Positions 34,407 to 36,493 of a DNA stretch of 36,493 nt are shown here, piece by piece. This stretch comes from Nitrospirota bacterium (GTDB lineage: Bacteria; Nitrospirota; JAOUDF01): the NCBI GenBank assembly GCA_029859385.1, contig JAOUDF010000004.1:1-36493 (forward strand). Reading direction: 5' to 3'. The position numbers and the translations under genes were made by a program. How positions within the stretch are numbered: position 1 is the first letter of the stretch; each line of letters begins with the position of its first letter. Under the pieces are notes generated by a model. The model saw nothing but the letters and a program-made list of their open reading frames with translations, had not been told where the DNA came from and ran no database searches.

Positions 34407-36410
34407 ATGCCTGCTAAGCCGTATATACCTCTGTCGTTGGCGCAACATTTTGAGGCGCCAGTTGCATATCTGGGCTGCTTCGGCTGGGTGTGTGGTTATT
34501 CCGCCGATGCGATATTTATGGACGATGCCGCGGAGCGCTTCACGCGACAAACTCATGCGCAGCGTGCATATAATGGCAGAATCACTTTGGCGATGATGCT
34601 TGACCCTGGTATCTCGCAAATCGATGTGCCGGGTGTGGCGCACTTACCAATCAGAGATATCAATGAGAAACCATTCCGGTTGATGCATGCAAAGGTTGCT
34701 ATTCTCGGTTTCCGTCATGAAACCGACGCAGAGCAGTGGCAATTGCGATTGATCGTTTCCACCGGCAACTGGACGCGTGAGACGCTGGAGAAGACTCTCG
34801 ATTTGGCTTGGCGCGTTGATCTTGCCAGCGATGATTTGAAAAATTCAAGTAATACTATCCGCCAGGCTTGTGCGGATATCAGGTCGGCCGAGGATTTGTT
34901 TAGTTGGCTTTGCAACTACTACGACACACGAATTCTGGATGCATTGCCACCGGGACGAACGGATAGTGAATCAGTCCATGCCAAACGCTTGTTCGAATCC
35001 TGGATTATGCAAGCCGCGGCGAAGGCTGGTTGGGCGAAATCTCGCTTCTTCGACACTCGAGAAAAGCCCCTCCTTGCCCAACTTCCGGCGATGATCGAAA
35101 AGGTGGGCAAGGCCGCCAAGCGCAATTACCTTGCGCTGGGTTCAGGTTTTTACGAAGCCACATCAGAGAATAATGTTATTCCAGTTGTACTCGGCAAAAT
35201 TGTAGAGACATTGAAACACAAACAGCTGCTGACAGCGAATCCGGAGGTGGATGTCTTCGTTAATCCCAACGCCTGTCAGGCGGTCGCTGCTTCCTATCAG
35301 GCATTGATTGAGGCAGGCTTTACTGTCAGACCGGCTGGACAACCAGACTTAGGCCAGAAGCTTCAACGTACACTACATGCCAAGTTTATCTTCGGTGCCA
35401 ACTGTCGAGAAAACTCTGCACTTTGCAATAGTGCTTGGCTGTATCTTGGATCAGGCAACCTGACCTCGCCTGGATTTACCAACAAAGCTTCAACTAATGG
35501 AGGAAACCTGGAGGCCGGTGTCGTTCTCATACCAGAGGATATATATTGGCGTGACGGCAGAGGCGTAAAGTCTGAGTGCGTGATCACCAATCTGCTGCCG
35601 GTACAATGGGAGACCGATGTCTCAGACTTGCCCGAGTCGTTAGACAAAGGTGCCGACATGCCGGAAAGAGATTGTCAGTTTGTTGCGGCTCCTGTGGCTT
35701 GGTTGTACTGGAACGAGAATGCGGATAAGCGATGGTTGACAGCAGCCGATGATGCAACTGTACCATTTGAGGTTCTAGATGATGGCGGTGAGCCATGTTA
35801 TTCAGACGGGAAACGCCGATTCTTATGGGTAGGCAATCGCCCTCGGTTTGTGCGGCTTCGCTGGGATGTCGGCGGCCAAATGCAAGAATCCACGGTGTCC
35901 ATACTTGATGAGTACGGCCGGTTGGCCGCAACGGCATTACCGGAAATCGATCTCGATGAAGCGTGGTGGCAGTTGGCCAACTTTCCCATGCCGCCAGACG
36001 ACGAAGAGTTGGTGAACGAAGATGATCAAGTTGCACAATCAGCAACCAGGCCACAATTAGCAAGACCAACACTGGCTGCTGTTTATCCGATAAGACAGAT
36101 GATGCAATTGGTTGAGAATATCGCCGCCAAACAAACGGCGATATCCGAGGTCGACTGGGCATCATGGTGCACACGACTCGAACAATGCTTGATTCAAGCT
36201 ACTGACAGTTCGGTTGTCGAGGTATTCAGGGAGAAGATAAAGATTAATCCGCTCAGTCCGCTATGGCATGCACCTTTCCGCCCTGCATTTGCGGAAACAG
36301 CATACACCGAAGAAGGACAGCGTTATGAGGATGCGTTGCGAAGAGTAGAGATGGAATGGAATGTGGCGTCCTTGACAAAAATAGGGGGCTGCGATGAAAC
36401 AGGTGTTTAA
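34407..36410 (+). CDS. Phospholipase D superfamily protein with Tdp1-like H-x-K...N motifs
   Basis: A 667-aa protein from ATG at 34407 (GAGGAGGA upstream; the track's 34359 start lies inside the previous gene). Two half-sites are visible. The first is H94-A-K96 (FRLMHAKVAILGF) with N121 (LIVSTGNWTRETLEKT). The second is H324-A-K326 (RTLHAKFIFGA) with N351 (WLYLGSGNLTSPGF), followed by GGNLEAGVVLIP. Histidine-to-asparagine spacing is 27 in both. The aspartate of ordinary HKD motifs is missing. This layout is that of tyrosyl-DNA phosphodiesterase 1, which releases proteins or adducts from DNA 3' ends, rather than lipid phospholipases. The C-terminal 280 residues are unassigned. It overlaps the next gene by 17 bp. 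A DNA-processing role is inferred. Confidence 0.8.
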   Translation: MPAKPYIPLSLAQHFEAPVAYLGCFGWVCGYSADAIFMDDAAERFTRQTHAQRAYNGRITLAMMLDPGISQIDVPGVAHLPIRDINEKPFRLMHAKVAILGFRHETDAEQWQLRLIVSTGNWTRETLEKTLDLAWRVDLASDDLKNSSNTIRQACADIRSAEDLFSWLCNYYDTRILDALPPGRTDSESVHAKRLFESWIMQAAAKAGWAKSRFFDTREKPLLAQLPAMIEKVGKAAKRNYLALGSGFYEATSENNVIPVVLGKIVETLKHKQLLTANPEVDVFVNPNACQAVAASYQALIEAGFTVRPAGQPDLGQKLQRTLHAKFIFGANCRENSALCNSAWLYLGSGNLTSPGFTNKASTNGGNLEAGVVLIPEDIYWRDGRGVKSECVITNLLPVQWETDVSDLPESLDKGADMPERDCQFVAAPVAWLYWNENADKRWLTAADDATVPFEVLDDGGEPCYSDGKRRFLWVGNRPRFVRLRWDVGGQMQESTVSILDEYGRLAATALPEIDLDEAWWQLANFPMPPDDEELVNEDDQVAQSATRPQLARPTLAAVYPIRQMMQLVENIAAKQTAISEVDWASWCTRLEQCLIQATDSSVVEVFREKIKINPLSPLWHAPFRPAFAETAYTEEGQRYEDALRRVEMEWNVASLTKIGGCDETGV

Positions 36411-36493
36411 GTGGGAGCAGGTGGCGGCTCGTTTGGAGAAATATGCGGGCGAACAGAAAGATATAGCTAACAAGAAGGGCGAAGGTGCTTGCA
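36394..36493 (+). CDS. Start of a further island gene, cut by the window end
   Basis: ATG at 36394 lies within the PLD gene 3' end, with AGGGGG before it. The frame is open to the window end, 33 codons: MKQVFKWEQVAARLEKYAGE and on to GEGAC. The overlap shows it belongs to the same operon. The visible part is too short to assign. In PLD-containing defence loci the next gene is often a helicase, but nothing seen here proves that. Confidence 0.6.
   Translation, partial: MKQVFKWEQVAARLEKYAGEQKDIANKKGEGAC

Larger units (their letters stand above)
31258..36493 (+). other. Candidate horizontally acquired defence-type island
   Basis: Starting at the break in addA, all genes run rightwards: a WYL regulator, two unrecognised genes, a Tdp1-like PLD protein and a cut-off gene. 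By eye the last genes are clearly more AT-rich than the region before 31257. No integrase, transposase, tRNA or terminal repeat is visible at the left edge; the right edge is outside the window. The gap 31258-31436 holds AT-rich sequence with a possible TTGCAA/TAAAAA promoter but no gene. Confidence 0.6.

Overview
The window looks like a chromosomal segment of a Gram-negative, GC-rich bacterium, most likely a Geobacter-like member of the Desulfuromonadota (formerly Deltaproteobacteria). This rests on the familiar run of purA, hisZ, serA and a class V aminotransferase, a stand-alone ScdA_N mini-protein, a Zur/Znu operon, and an AddB-type nuclease beside an addA-type helicase start. The assignment is an inference from gene content, not a computed phylogeny.

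Left part (1-8035): the replication origin region. ileS, lspA and a partial mnmG run leftwards. A 762-bp AT-rich gene-free stretch with DnaA boxes (candidate oriC) follows, then dnaA and dnaN rightwards. recF and gyrB do not follow dnaN. A strong terminator separates dnaN from convergent purA.

Middle (8036-23300): biosynthesis and homeostasis. purA has a perfect consensus sigma-70 promoter and a hairpin leader. A GH13 alpha-amylase-type gene sits between purA and hisZ on the opposite strand. serA and a PLP aminotransferase probably form a serine-synthesis operon. Then come a Tim44-like membrane protein, a 65-aa ScdA_N protein, a periplasmic coiled-coil protein, and a zur-znuA-znuC-znuB zinc-uptake operon behind a clear palindromic operator. 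A small DUF2007-like membrane protein, a CBS-containing site-2 protease and an Hsp20 chaperone follow. Two copies of a two-hairpin dispersed repeat lie in this part, at 14432 and 22554.

Right-middle (23326-31257): a PAS/GAF/HD-GYP c-di-GMP phosphodiesterase, a CGNR zinc-finger protein, a tRNA-Glu(CUC)/tRNA-Gln(CUG) pair with promoter and terminator, an uncharacterised 213-aa protein, and an AddB-like PD-(D/E)XK nuclease. The addA-type helicase that should follow is only a 26-codon stub, broken inside its Walker A motif.

Right end (31258-36493): a probable horizontally acquired defence-type island that starts at that break. It has a WYL-domain regulator, two unrecognised genes (181 and 430 aa), a 667-aa phospholipase-D-superfamily protein whose two catalytic motifs have the H-x-K...N form seen in tyrosyl-DNA phosphodiesterase (Tdp1), and a further overlapping gene cut off by the window end. 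The last three genes are tightly coupled, and by eye the two before the cut are clearly more AT-rich than the rest. This is the part most likely to hold an undescribed system. Its function is inference from architecture and context.

Stretches over 300 bp without a gene are 4710-5471 (candidate origin), 9323-9670 (purA promoter, leader and a direct repeat) and 22406-22749 (repeat elements).
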